Assembly: GCA_947375085.1 (NCBI GenBank)
Contig: CANCEQ010000018.1
Span: 1 to 24,522 of the forward strand
DNA length: 24,522 nt
Direction: 5' to 3'
Origin: Flavobacteriales bacterium
GTDB lineage: Bacteria > Bacteroidota > Bacteroidia > Flavobacteriales > Crocinitomicaceae
A model generated the notes under the pieces. It ran no database searches. It had not been told where the DNA came from and worked only from the letters and a program-made list of their open reading frames with translations. Both the position numbers and the translations under genes were made by a program. Positions 14,975-22,912 of this stretch are shown here, piece after piece (within the stretch, counting starts at the first letter, position 1; each line of letters begins with the position of its first letter).

Positions 14975-15610
14975 TTATGCTACTTGTGCTGTAAGTAGTT
15001 CTTTAACTTTTCTTACAGTATTAGGCGATAGCTTTTTTTCACCTTTATTAATCTTACTATTACATAATTCAGCTATTTGTCTAAGACTCATTGTTGGGTA
15101 TTGATTTAGAACTTTCACGACTGCTTTATATTTTTCTAATACTACTTCCTTACTTTCAACAGAACCAACTACTCGACCTTTATAAGTACCTTTTAATTTA
15201 GCTTGTTGAATGCCCTCGGCTTGTCTTTCGAGTAGATTTGTTTTTTCCATGGCAGAAATCTCACTTAATATTGTTGTTACAAGTGAGAAAATAGGGTTTT
15301 TCTTATCATTAATTGTTGATTCGAGTCCTAAATTTTCGATTTTTACTGTAACACCTTTATTATGCAAATATTCTAGGGTGCTAATCACATCCATTGTATT
15401 ACGACCAGCTCTATCTATGGCGTGAAAGCTTACATAATCAATTAAACCATTTTCAACAGCTTCAATTAACTTTTTCCCTTCTGGTCTTTCTTTGAAAGGA
15501 ACACTACCGCTAATAACATCAATAAAAAGGGTTTCATCAGCGTGTGCTTTTGCTAGCTGACGAAGGTTGCTCTGTGATGCTGTTGACTGTCTAATGTATC
15601 TCGCTTTCAT
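14975..15610 (-). CDS. Small serine recombinase (resolvase/invertase family)
   Basis: A 211-residue serine recombinase. The catalytic serine is S9 in MKARYIRQSTASQ. SFHAIDRAGRN (DRAGRN at 66-71) is the conserved arginine-bearing motif of the active site. The long E helix follows (IFSLVTTILSEISAMEKTNL), then QAEGIQQAKLKGTYKGR as the linker to DNA, and a C-terminal helix-turn-helix (MSLRQIAELCNS...SPNTVRKVKELL). Length and order are those of Tn3-type resolvases and invertases, not of large serine integrases or IS607 transposases. It may resolve replicon dimers or invert a segment. An inverted repeat TTGTGCAAA...TTTGCACAA lies 44-76 bp upstream of the start and is a plausible binding site. It stands alone on the minus strand. 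Confidence 0.9.
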   Translation of the reverse strand: MKARYIRQSTASQSNLRQLAKAHADETLFIDVISGSVPFKERPEGKKLIEAVENGLIDYVSFHAIDRAGRNTMDVISTLEYLHNKGVTVKIENLGLESTINDKKNPIFSLVTTILSEISAMEKTNLLERQAEGIQQAKLKGTYKGRVVGSVESKEVVLEKYKAVVKVLNQYPTMSLRQIAELCNSKINKGEKKLSPNTVRKVKELLTAQVA

Positions 15611-15653
15611 ACTAATTGATTTTTATTCAACAAATATATAAAACTTAAATTAA

Positions 15654-15686
15654 TTGTGCAAATCTAGGGTGGTATATTTTGCACAA
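15654..15686. promoter_or_regulatory. Inverted repeat upstream of the serine recombinase gene
   Basis: TTGTGCAAA (15654-15662) and TTTGCACAA (15678-15686) are perfect inverse copies with a 15-base spacer. This 33-bp layout is like a single resolvase binding site (two inverted half-sites) and is also suitably placed for self-repression. Confidence 0.5.
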
Positions 15687-15689
15687 CTT

Positions 15690-16090
15690 TTATTGTTGAT
15701 TTAATTGAGTTTCTTTACTCATCATCTGTGCACGTTTTGATTATAGTCTAAATTAAAACATTTGATATATTTATTTAATAATTCCAAACCACCAACTTTA
15801 ATTTATTTGGCATTAGAATACTCCTAATAGTATATTATTTTATATTAAGTAGTAATGGATTTTGATTTATCTTGGTTTCGTATTATACACAAACTAATGT
15901 TAAAATCTGATGTTTATATGTCTTTATATTTCTCAAAATCATCGAATTAATTACCAGTAAGCTTATTGTTAAGCAGTTAATGAGTTTTCAAGATTTATCG
16001 ACAAAATAACAATTAAAAACTGTGAATATCTTTGGTAGGGATGTTAATAAGAGGTGTAAGCTTTATCATCAAAGGGATTGAGATAATAAG
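15690..16090. other. Gene-free AT-rich stretch
   Basis: About 400 bp with no reading frame, RNA fold or repeat that I can support. It separates the serine recombinase promoter region from the regulatory hairpin of the noncoding RNA. Confidence 0.5.
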
Positions 16091-16092
16091 TG

Positions 16093-16133
16093 TTTATAAA
16101 GTTGAAAGGTTGTGAATTTCTTTCCTTTATAAA
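16093..16133. promoter_or_regulatory. Long inverted repeat just upstream of the ncRNA promoter element
   Basis: TTTATAAAG-TT-GAAAG (16093-16108) pairs with CTTTCCTTTATAAA (16120-16133): 14 pairs with a TT bulge and an 11-base loop. It ends 15 bp before the -7 element of the ncRNA and lacks a T run, so it looks more like an operator than a terminator. Confidence 0.4.
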
Positions 16134-16148
16134 ACATTAACTAATGCT

Positions 16149-16156
16149 TACCTTTG
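16149..16156 (+). promoter_or_regulatory. -7 promoter element (TACCTTTG) for the ncRNA
   Basis: An exact match to the Bacteroidota -7 consensus TAnnTTTG. Transcription would start at about 16162-16165, directly before the first folded unit. A clear TTG -33 element is not seen at the usual distance, so an activator may be needed. Confidence 0.45.
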
Positions 16157-16162
16157 AATGTA

Positions 16163-16385
16163 TTCTCAACTGGTGGTTTTCTGTGTCCAAAGCAGAAAAG
16201 CCTAGTGTCCAAAATGAAGCCTCTAGCCTATACTAGAGGAGCCAAATGTTGGAATGCACCAATGGTGACTATTTGTGTCCATAGCAAATAGTCTAGGGTC
16301 CAATCCGAAGCTTCTCTGTAGGAAGAGAAGAGCCAATATTGGTTTTGTTGGAAGGTCTGGGATTAATCCTAGACCTTTTCTTTTT
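16163..16385 (+). ncRNA. Tandem two-unit structured noncoding RNA, family not recognised
   Basis: Two copies of one fold, about 78 nt each, lie at 16175-16252 and 16267-16342. Each begins with a hairpin carrying a nine-base loop: TGTCCAAAG on TTTTCTG/CAGAAAA in unit 1, TGTCCATAG on GACTATTTG/CAAATAGTC in unit 2. Next is TAG(T/G)GTCCAA, whose CCAA(AA)T pairs with AT(G)TTGG at the unit's end, enclosing an internal loop GAAGC...AGCCAA and a second hairpin, seven pairs with a six-base loop: CCTCTAG/CTAGAGG in unit 1, CTTCTCT/AGAGAAG in unit 2. Three pairs in each hairpin change with compensation while loops and joints stay fixed, which is the mark of selected RNA structure. A -7 element precedes and a strong terminator follows, so a free RNA of about 220 nt is likely. 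The start is inferred. It is not tmRNA, 6S or a riboswitch class I can name. Confidence 0.72.
16352..16385 (+). terminator. Strong intrinsic terminator ending the ncRNA
   Basis: AAGGTCTGGGA (16352-16362) pairs with TCCTAGACCTT (16367-16377) around TTAA, with one G-T pair, followed by TTCTTTTT. A T run exists only on the plus strand, which sets the direction of the ncRNA. Confidence 0.9.
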
Positions 16386-16575
16386 CAAAAGTATATATTC
16401 TTTGCTAGTTATAAAAACTTTAATACCATTTCTTATCAACTGTCAAAATTTTATTTTTGTATTTTGTTGAAAACACCATCTAATTAGATAGGATTATTTT
16501 AGTGTGATTTAAACTAAAACAAGTGAGATATTGTACCTTGTTTATTAATGGTAAGTATTACTCACTAGAGTAGTA

Positions 16576-16617
16576 CCCCCTCCCTCCGTTACCCCCCCCC
16601 CTCAATTACCACCCCCT
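16576..16617. other. C-rich tract with G-quadruplex potential on the minus strand
   Basis: C5, CCC, C10 (16592-16601) and C5 (16612-16616) occur within 42 bp of otherwise AT-rich DNA. On the minus strand this gives runs of G5, G10, G3 and G5, enough for a quadruplex. It lies between the ncRNA terminator and the LytTR regulator gene. Homopolymer lengths here are the least certain bases of the window. Confidence 0.5.
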
Positions 16618-16880
16618 CAGTAGGTGTTTATATATAAGCCATGATTAGCCTCAAAAAAATTCTGACCAGAAATTCGATGATTTTTTTTAGAGGTAACATG
16701 ATTTAAAGTCTAGGCCATATTTATCCTAACTAGAGTTCTAATTTAAAATCACGTTTAATTTATTAATAAGTTCATTTACTCAAAATAATGAACATAAACT
16801 AAAACAATAAAAAAATGTAGATTAATTACTTTAGCTTTGTTATGAGTAAAATATGTTATTTAACTTTAAAAGAATCATAA

Positions 16881-17642
16881 ATGATTACATGCATTATCAT
16901 TGACGATGAAAAGCCAGCAAGAGAGTTTCTTGAAAAGCTTATCAATCAATACTTCGGAACGAAGCTAATTGTTTTAGGCGCTGTAGAATCTGTAAGTCAA
17001 GGTGTGGAATTGATTAATAAGCTTCATCCAGAACTTATCTTTTTAGATATTGAAATGAAAGGCGAAGATGGTTTTCAGTTATTCAAGTACTTCGATAATG
17101 TGTTTTTTGATATCATCTTCACAACTGCTCATAAAAACTATGCAATCGATGCTATCAAACATTCAGCAATTGATTACTTATTAAAACCAATCAATTTTAT
17201 TGACTTAAACGATGCTATTAAACGCCTTGAACGTAAACAAACTGCATCCACCAATCAACAGCGTATAAATGCATTATTAGAGAATTTGAATACGGATTCT
17301 ACACAATTTAATAAGATTGCTCTTCCGACTTCAACTGGATATGAATTAGAAAAGATATCCAATATTGTTTACTGCGAAGGAATGGATAACTATTCCAAAA
17401 TTATTACGCTTCAAGGTCGTGAAATTACAGTTACTAAAACGTTGAAGTATCTAGAGGAAACATTACCTAGCACTGTTTTTTTCAGAATACATAAATCAAC
17501 ACTAGTGAATTTGAATTACATTTCAAACTATAGTCGAGTGGAAGGCTATTCTGTTACAATGACGACTGGAAAAAAACTAGATGTTTCAGTTCGTAAAAGC
17601 GAACAATTGGTTAGCTTTATATATAAAAACAGAACTATTTAG
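16881..17642 (+). CDS. LytTR-family response regulator
   Basis: A 253-residue response regulator of the LytR/AlgR type. The receiver domain (about 1-120) has the acidic pair D8/D9 (CIIIDDE), the phospho-acceptor D56 (IFLDIEMKGEDG), the conserved T of FTTAH and the K of LLKPI. The C-terminal LytTR DNA-binding domain (about 150-250) shows IVYCEGMDNYSKII, the FFRIHKSTLVNLNYI core and VSVRKSEQL. It binds DNA as paired direct repeats upstream of its targets. The kinase gene starts at the base after its stop codon, so the two form one operon and are almost surely partners. Its promoter lies in the 260 bp right of the C-rich tract, where I see no certain box. Targets cannot be inferred here, though the exported proteins downstream are candidates. 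Confidence 0.92.
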   Translation: MITCIIIDDEKPAREFLEKLINQYFGTKLIVLGAVESVSQGVELINKLHPELIFLDIEMKGEDGFQLFKYFDNVFFDIIFTTAHKNYAIDAIKHSAIDYLLKPINFIDLNDAIKRLERKQTASTNQQRINALLENLNTDSTQFNKIALPTSTGYELEKISNIVYCEGMDNYSKIITLQGREITVTKTLKYLEETLPSTVFFRIHKSTLVNLNYISNYSRVEGYSVTMTTGKKLDVSVRKSEQLVSFIYKNRTI

Positions 17643-20600
17643 ATGAGGTTAATACTTTGTTTTTTATTAAGTATTATAATCGTTGGTAAACCGAATGCTC
17701 AATCGATTCCTAGTAAAAACATTACTATAAATGATGGGTTACCTAGTAATAGTATCAAATGTTTCTTTAAAGATTCTAGGGGTTATCTATGGATTGGGAC
17801 AGATGCTGGATTATGCCGTTTTGATGGTGAAAATTACAAAGTATATAACGAATCAAATGGTTTAAAATACACCCAAGTTTGGTCAATCATTGAAGATAAA
17901 AAACACAATTTGTGGCTTTCGATTTATGGAAATGGATTAGCCAAGTTTGACGGAAAGAAGTTTACCTTTTTCAATAAAAAGAATGGATTAGTCAACAACA
18001 ACATCCGTAAAATTCATTACTCCAAAAAGCATAATTGTTTGATTCTTGCCACAGAGAATGGAGTTAGTATTTTCGATGGTAAAAAAATTAAATCGTTTCA
18101 AAAGAAAAATGGAATTAGAGGATTTCAAATTGTTGGAATTGATGAGATTGAAGGTGAAATTCTGATAACAACAAGTTTTAATGGTGTTTATAAATTAAAT
18201 TTAAAGCAACATATAAACGAGAGCAGTTTAGATAGTTTGTATTATGTAAAAGATTGTTACTCTAGTTTTTATGATTCAAAAATATATTATTGTAGTTCTC
18301 CAGAACAATTCCTATTTAAAAGAAATATAAAAAATAGAACTTTGGATTCACTTTCAAATCCTATCATTTGGAATTATTCAAAAGCTAAAAATTCAATCTA
18401 TTGTTCTGCATGGAATGTTACTGACCCGAATGGAGGTTTGTTTCGGTTTAAAAATAACTCAATTACTAACATCACTCAAAAAGCTAATATCACTTCGAAT
18501 GGATTGTGGTGTAATTATTACGACCAAGAGTCAGAACAATTATGGGTTGGTTCTATAGATAAGGGAATCTTTAGAGTTGATTTAAGTAATCAAATAGAAC
18601 TATACAATTCATCTTCCTTTAGATTAAAAGCACTTCAAATACAAGAGCTATTTGTAGATAAAAATGGGGCTATTTGGATGGGTTGTAAAGACAATCTAGT
18701 TATATTAAAACGAAATCAAAAACAAATCACAATCACAAAAAATCAATTATTACAAAAATTAAAAAGATACTTTCTTCTAAATAAAAATATTTTAAAACAA
18801 GACTTTTTTTATACTGTTGACTATGAATCTACTGGATTCACGTCATTTAATATAACTTCCGATAATGAAGGTTTTATTTGGATAAATAATACTTGGGGAT
18901 TATTTTGTTTGAACTCAAAATTAGAAATCATTCATTTTTATGGTTCAGATGGAGGACATGCAGTATTTGATAGCAATGACCATCTATATTATGGAAAGAT
19001 GTATAGTACAATGTATTATATTTCAAATAAATTCGATAGAACAAATTTTATCGAATTCAGTATGTCTAATATTGAAATCCCAAAAGATATTACCAAGATT
19101 ACAAAACAAGGAAACTTAATTTGGATTGGAACAAATTCAAAAGGTCTATTTCTATTACAAAATGGTGTTTTTAAATCACTTCTTCATCACAAATTATTCA
19201 AAGAAAAAAACATTAAAGAACTAATTTTAAATCCTAAAAATGAATTAGTTATTGGAACGAACAATGGTAGAGTATTCGTAACTAAATGGGAAAACAAAAA
19301 GTTGAGTATTATCCATGAATTTAAGCCGTATAAAGAAATAATTGGTTCATCGATTTCATTTGTTGACTATGTAAGAGGAACATATTTTATTGGAACGAAC
19401 AAAGGGATAAACATAATACAAAACAATTGTTTTGTTAAACTGCTGGACAAATTTGAAGGGATTGAAGATATTCAATTCAATGATTGCGTGCAAGATAAAG
19501 AGGCAAACCTTTGGGTTGCAACAAATAATGGACTCATAAAATTAAATACTAACTCGATTTTAGAAAATATCAACGAAAAGAAAAGTTTTATTCGTATCAC
19601 TAATTTGTTAGTTAATGGAAAGCATTACAATAAACAACTAGATTACTTATGGGGAACAATTTCAAACGATAAAATAGAACTTACCTACAAGCAAAATGAT
19701 GTTCAATTTCTATTTTCTGCTATCAATACTTACAATGCTAAAAAGAATCTATACCGATACAAAATTGATGGTCTATCAAATGTTTGGAGTAAATATCTTC
19801 CTATTGGAAACATACAATTATTAGGTGTTCCAAATGGAAAATATTTGATTCATATTGAAGGTAAAAACATCGGGACTGGATTATCATTTCAAACCAAAGT
19901 AATTACATTAATCATCACTCCACCATTTTGGAAAACACCTTGGTTTATTTCATTCGTTTTGGTTTTATTAATCACTACCATTTACCTATTTATTCGTTAT
20001 CGAATTAAATTAATTGAGCATAGAGAACGTGAAAAAGCGGAAGTAACAAATAAGCTTACAGAAACTAAATTAGAGGCTCTACGAGCTCAAATGAACCCTC
20101 ATTTCACATTCAATGCAATGAATTCTATTCAGAATTACATTATTGACAATGATACTACCAATGCTTTGCATTACCTTGGTGAGTTTTCAAAATTGATTCG
20201 TCAAACTCTTGAGAATGCTTCGGAAAAATTAATGCCATTGGAAACAGAAATACGTTTTCTTGAAAGTTATATGAATGTTCAGAAAATGAGATTTGACAGA
20301 GTGAATACGCATATTAAATTAGAACATTCAATTGATAAATATCGAACATTAATACCTCCATTGATTTTACAACCTTTTATTGAAAACGCTTTTGAGCATG
20401 CGTTTGAAAATGATTCAGATAAGCAACAAACTATTGACATTCATTTTTATATTGAGAGTGAAAAACTAGTATGTACTATCCGAGACAATGGAACTGGATT
20501 CAAAGAAGGTGATTCAAATACATTACATAAATCCTTTGGTCAAAAACTTACAAAAGAAAGATTGGATTTATTAAATAGAGAGTTTAATACTTCCGCATTT

Positions 20601-20687
20601 AATTTTATCATTATTAATCTAAAGGAAAAAGATTTAAGTTTATCAGGAACAGAAGTCCGAATTACTTTTCTTTTGAATTTGGATTAA
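17643..20687 (+). CDS. LytS-type sensor histidine kinase with Reg_prop beta-propeller sensor
   Basis: A 1014-residue membrane kinase. A signal peptide (residues 1-20, ending PNAQS) is followed by a large periplasmic sensor of Reg_prop-type beta-propeller blades (repeating DSRGYLWIGTDAGLCRFDG and W(I/V)(G/A)T..GL patterns, about 25-650) and a Y_Y_Y domain (about 660-755) ending near the membrane. The single transmembrane helix is at about 767-788. The cytoplasmic His_kinase domain contains LRAQMNPHFTFNAMNSIQNY with the phospho-acceptor H820, then a HATPase with LILQPFIENAFEHAF (N box) and IRDNGTGF (G box). This architecture is common in Bacteroidota for sensing polymers or envelope signals. 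It phosphorylates the LytTR regulator encoded directly before it. The 3' end overlaps the convergent Xre gene by 26 bp. Confidence 0.92.
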   Translation: MRLILCFLLSIIIVGKPNAQSIPSKNITINDGLPSNSIKCFFKDSRGYLWIGTDAGLCRFDGENYKVYNESNGLKYTQVWSIIEDKKHNLWLSIYGNGLAKFDGKKFTFFNKKNGLVNNNIRKIHYSKKHNCLILATENGVSIFDGKKIKSFQKKNGIRGFQIVGIDEIEGEILITTSFNGVYKLNLKQHINESSLDSLYYVKDCYSSFYDSKIYYCSSPEQFLFKRNIKNRTLDSLSNPIIWNYSKAKNSIYCSAWNVTDPNGGLFRFKNNSITNITQKANITSNGLWCNYYDQESEQLWVGSIDKGIFRVDLSNQIELYNSSSFRLKALQIQELFVDKNGAIWMGCKDNLVILKRNQKQITITKNQLLQKLKRYFLLNKNILKQDFFYTVDYESTGFTSFNITSDNEGFIWINNTWGLFCLNSKLEIIHFYGSDGGHAVFDSNDHLYYGKMYSTMYYISNKFDRTNFIEFSMSNIEIPKDITKITKQGNLIWIGTNSKGLFLLQNGVFKSLLHHKLFKEKNIKELILNPKNELVIGTNNGRVFVTKWENKKLSIIHEFKPYKEIIGSSISFVDYVRGTYFIGTNKGINIIQNNCFVKLLDKFEGIEDIQFNDCVQDKEANLWVATNNGLIKLNTNSILENINEKKSFIRITNLLVNGKHYNKQLDYLWGTISNDKIELTYKQNDVQFLFSAINTYNAKKNLYRYKIDGLSNVWSKYLPIGNIQLLGVPNGKYLIHIEGKNIGTGLSFQTKVITLIITPPFWKTPWFISFVLVLLITTIYLFIRYRIKLIEHREREKAEVTNKLTETKLEALRAQMNPHFTFNAMNSIQNYIIDNDTTNALHYLGEFSKLIRQTLENASEKLMPLETEIRFLESYMNVQKMRFDRVNTHIKLEHSIDKYRTLIPPLILQPFIENAFEHAFENDSDKQQTIDIHFYIESEKLVCTIRDNGTGFKEGDSNTLHKSFGQKLTKERLDLLNREFNTSAFNFIIINLKEKDLSLSGTEVRITFLLNLD

Positions 20688-20946
20688 TACTTAAAGCTTT
20701 AAAATCAAATAATTCTGATAAACTAATATCTAGCGCTTTTGCTATGCGAAACATAGTTGACACTGTTGGATTAATTTTAACGGTTTCAATTCTAGCAATT
20801 TGGGAAAGTGTTAATTCAGAACGATAAGCCAACTCTTCTTGTGTGATTTTCTTCTCTGTACGCAATTGTTTTATTCTTGAAGCGAGCAATTTTAAGCCCT
20901 CTTCATCAAAGATTAATTTTCTCTTATTTGGAGTTAATTCTTTCAC
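20662..20946 (-). CDS. Small Xre-family transcriptional regulator
   Basis: A 94-residue DNA-binding protein with one Cro/CI-type helix-turn-helix at about residues 20-80: LASRIKQLRTEKKITQEELA, SELTLSQIARIE, NPTVSTMFRIAKALDISLSELF. A short basic N-terminal stretch and a polar tail flank it. It is divergent from the LamG protein gene and convergent with the kinase gene, whose last 26 bp it overlaps. A near-palindrome around AGCACAAGTGCT lies 36 bp before its start and probably is its own operator, which would place the divergent promoter under the same control. No phage or toxin partner is adjacent, so a plain chromosomal regulator is the simplest reading. Confidence 0.88.
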   Translation of the reverse strand: MKELTPNKRKLIFDEEGLKLLASRIKQLRTEKKITQEELAYRSELTLSQIARIETVKINPTVSTMFRIAKALDISLSELFDFKALSINPNSKEK

Positions 20947-20982
20947 ATATCAAATAGAGTATAATTTTAAACTAATAACTAC

Positions 20983-20994
20983 AGCACAAGTGCT
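20983..20994. promoter_or_regulatory. Palindrome AGCACAAGTGCT between the divergent xre and LamG genes
   Basis: Five-base perfect arms, extendable to TA(C)AGCAC...GTGCT(A)TA. It touches TAATTTTG (20996-21003), a -7-type match reading right, and a second such match TATTTTTG (21004-21011). A regulator bound here could block the rightward promoter and the leftward xre promoter together. Confidence 0.45.
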
Positions 20995-21137
20995 ATAATT
21001 TTGTATTTTTGAAACGTAAAATCATTACAAAAGTACGTTTAAGTTAAAAATTACGACGTAGAATAAAAGAAGAATATAAATAAATTGAAAGAGGATACTT
21101 TTGAAGTATTAAATTAAAATCAATAAATCAAATAATT

Positions 21138-22895
21138 ATGAAAATCAAAAGTTTAATTCTATCTATAATTTTAGGTAGTACAGCAATTTCTCAAATGCCG
21201 AGCTATATTCCAACTAATGGCCTTCAGGGATATTGGGGATTTAATGGTAATGCAAATGACCAAAGTGGTAATGGAAATAATGGTGTTAATAGTGGAGCTT
21301 CTTTATCTACAGATAGATTCGGTAATTTAAACAGTTCATATTCATTTAACGGTACTAATAACAAAATAACATTAACAAATAATACGTTAAGTCTTCCTAA
21401 TTCATTTTCAATTAGTGCATGGGTGAAAATAAATAATTTATCTCCTTCAAATTATGATGCTCCAATAATTTCTCAATGGGGTGGAACTACAACAGGTACT
21501 AGAAAATTTTCAGCTGGTTATAGAAGGGTCAATAGTCAAACAGGGATGTCACTTTATTTATGTAATAGTAGCAATGCTCAATTTGACTACTATCCAATAA
21601 ATTGGAATCCACAAAGTGCGACATGGTATCATTATGTAACAGTTTTTAAACCTGGGGTTTCAGTTGAAATATATATAAATGGTGTTTTAAATTATTCGAA
21701 TACAGTTAATATACCGACTACATTAACAAATCCGACAAATCCACAGTTAGAGATTGGACATATGATTGCAGGTTTAGGGAATTATTGGTTTAATGGTATA
21801 ATTGACGATGTAAGTATTTGGAATAGAGATATAACTCAACAAGAAATAACAAACATATATAATAGTTGTTCAACAACAGCTACGATAGTGGCTCAAAACA
21901 ACACAACATTTTGTTCTGGAGGTTCAGTAACTTTGAACGCAACAACAGGAACAGGTTTAACTTATGAATGGTTTAAAAATTCATTTCTAATCGCTAATGA
22001 AAATTCAAGTTCATATTCAGCAAGCCAATCTGGAAGCTATACAGTTAAAATTACTGATGGAAACTGTAATGCTATAAGTACTCCAATAGTTGTAACAGTT
22101 AATCCAAATCCTGTAGTTAATATTTTAGCATCAGGCCAAACTACTTTTTGTCCTGGAGGAAATGTTACACTAACAGCTAATGGAGGGGGAGCTTATTTAT
22201 GGTCAAATAATTCTACATCATCAAGTATCAATGTTACAACTGGGGGTAATTATTCAGTTACTGTAACAACAAATGGATGTTCTTCAATTGCTTCACAAGC
22301 TATAGTAGTTAATTCTAATCCAACAGTAAACTTAACTCCTTTAAATCCTTTCATAAATAATAATTCAACTCCAATTACTTTGATTGGCACACCAGCTGGT
22401 GGAACTTATGCAGGTTCTGGGGTAAGTGGAACAAGTTTTAATCCTCATTTAGCTGGATTAGGTAGTAAAACAATAACTTACAACTACACAAATTCAAATA
22501 ATTGTAGCAGTTCAGCATCTCGTTCAACTATTGTTTATGATACAACGGGTGTCGTTTGTACTACATACGATACAACTTTTATTACGGTAACAGACACTCT
22601 TATAATTAATGCGCATTTTGCTGGATTAAACAATACTATTGGAACAACAGTGATTAAAATTTACCCTAATCCAACTTCAGATGTTGTTTACATAAATACG
22701 GGCGATTTTACTCATTTATCTGGAAGTACAATTAAGATTACCAATGCATTAGGACAATCTGTTTTCACTTCTTTGATAAATCAACAATTATTTACAATCA
22801 ATACAACTCAATTTGGAGCAAGAGGAGTTTATACTGTTCAAATAATTGATAGTAATCAAACAGTTAAAGAGACAAGAAAAATAGTACTTCAATAA
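21138..22895 (+). CDS. Secreted LamG-domain protein with type IX sorting domain
   Basis: A 585-residue exported protein. It begins with a Sec signal peptide (MKIKSLILSIILGSTAISQ). A LamG/concanavalin A-like jelly roll follows (about 25-240: LQGYWGFNGNANDQSGNGNN, SAWVKIN, GIIDDVSIWNRDITQQEI), which usually binds sugars or proteins. Next are two Ig/PKD-like repeats of similar build (FCSGGSVTLNA...SGSYTVKITDGNC at about 255-320; FCPGGNVTLTANGGG...SVTVTTNGC at about 335-390) and a Thr/Ser-rich stretch. The C-terminal 75 residues (IKIYPNPTSDVVYIN ... GVYTVQIIDSNQTVKETRKIV) are a type A T9SS sorting signal, so the protein is sent through the PorSS and released or anchored at the surface. TACTTTTG (21096-21103) is a further -7-type match in its leader. 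Likely co-transcribed with the lipoprotein gene 17 bp on. Confidence 0.9.
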   Translation: MKIKSLILSIILGSTAISQMPSYIPTNGLQGYWGFNGNANDQSGNGNNGVNSGASLSTDRFGNLNSSYSFNGTNNKITLTNNTLSLPNSFSISAWVKINNLSPSNYDAPIISQWGGTTTGTRKFSAGYRRVNSQTGMSLYLCNSSNAQFDYYPINWNPQSATWYHYVTVFKPGVSVEIYINGVLNYSNTVNIPTTLTNPTNPQLEIGHMIAGLGNYWFNGIIDDVSIWNRDITQQEITNIYNSCSTTATIVAQNNTTFCSGGSVTLNATTGTGLTYEWFKNSFLIANENSSSYSASQSGSYTVKITDGNCNAISTPIVVTVNPNPVVNILASGQTTFCPGGNVTLTANGGGAYLWSNNSTSSSINVTTGGNYSVTVTTNGCSSIASQAIVVNSNPTVNLTPLNPFINNNSTPITLIGTPAGGTYAGSGVSGTSFNPHLAGLGSKTITYNYTNSNNCSSSASRSTIVYDTTGVVCTTYDTTFITVTDTLIINAHFAGLNNTIGTTVIKIYPNPTSDVVYINTGDFTHLSGSTIKITNALGQSVFTSLINQQLFTINTTQFGARGVYTVQIIDSNQTVKETRKIVLQ

Positions 22896-22912
22896 TTATT
22901 AACTAAAATATT

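Noticed and set aside
14847..15104. A hydrophobic 85-codon plus-strand reading frame
   Set aside because: More than half of it lies antisense to the serine recombinase gene; the rest has no family resemblance.
14975..15610. IS607-type transposase with the ncRNA as an omega RNA
   Set aside because: The recombinase has its catalytic domain first and HTH last, the reverse of IS607, and no TnpB gene is in the window.
16275..16487. A 70-codon plus-strand reading frame across the ncRNA
   Set aside because: It starts at a TTG inside a conserved stem and runs through the terminator. Compensated stems show RNA, not protein, constraint.
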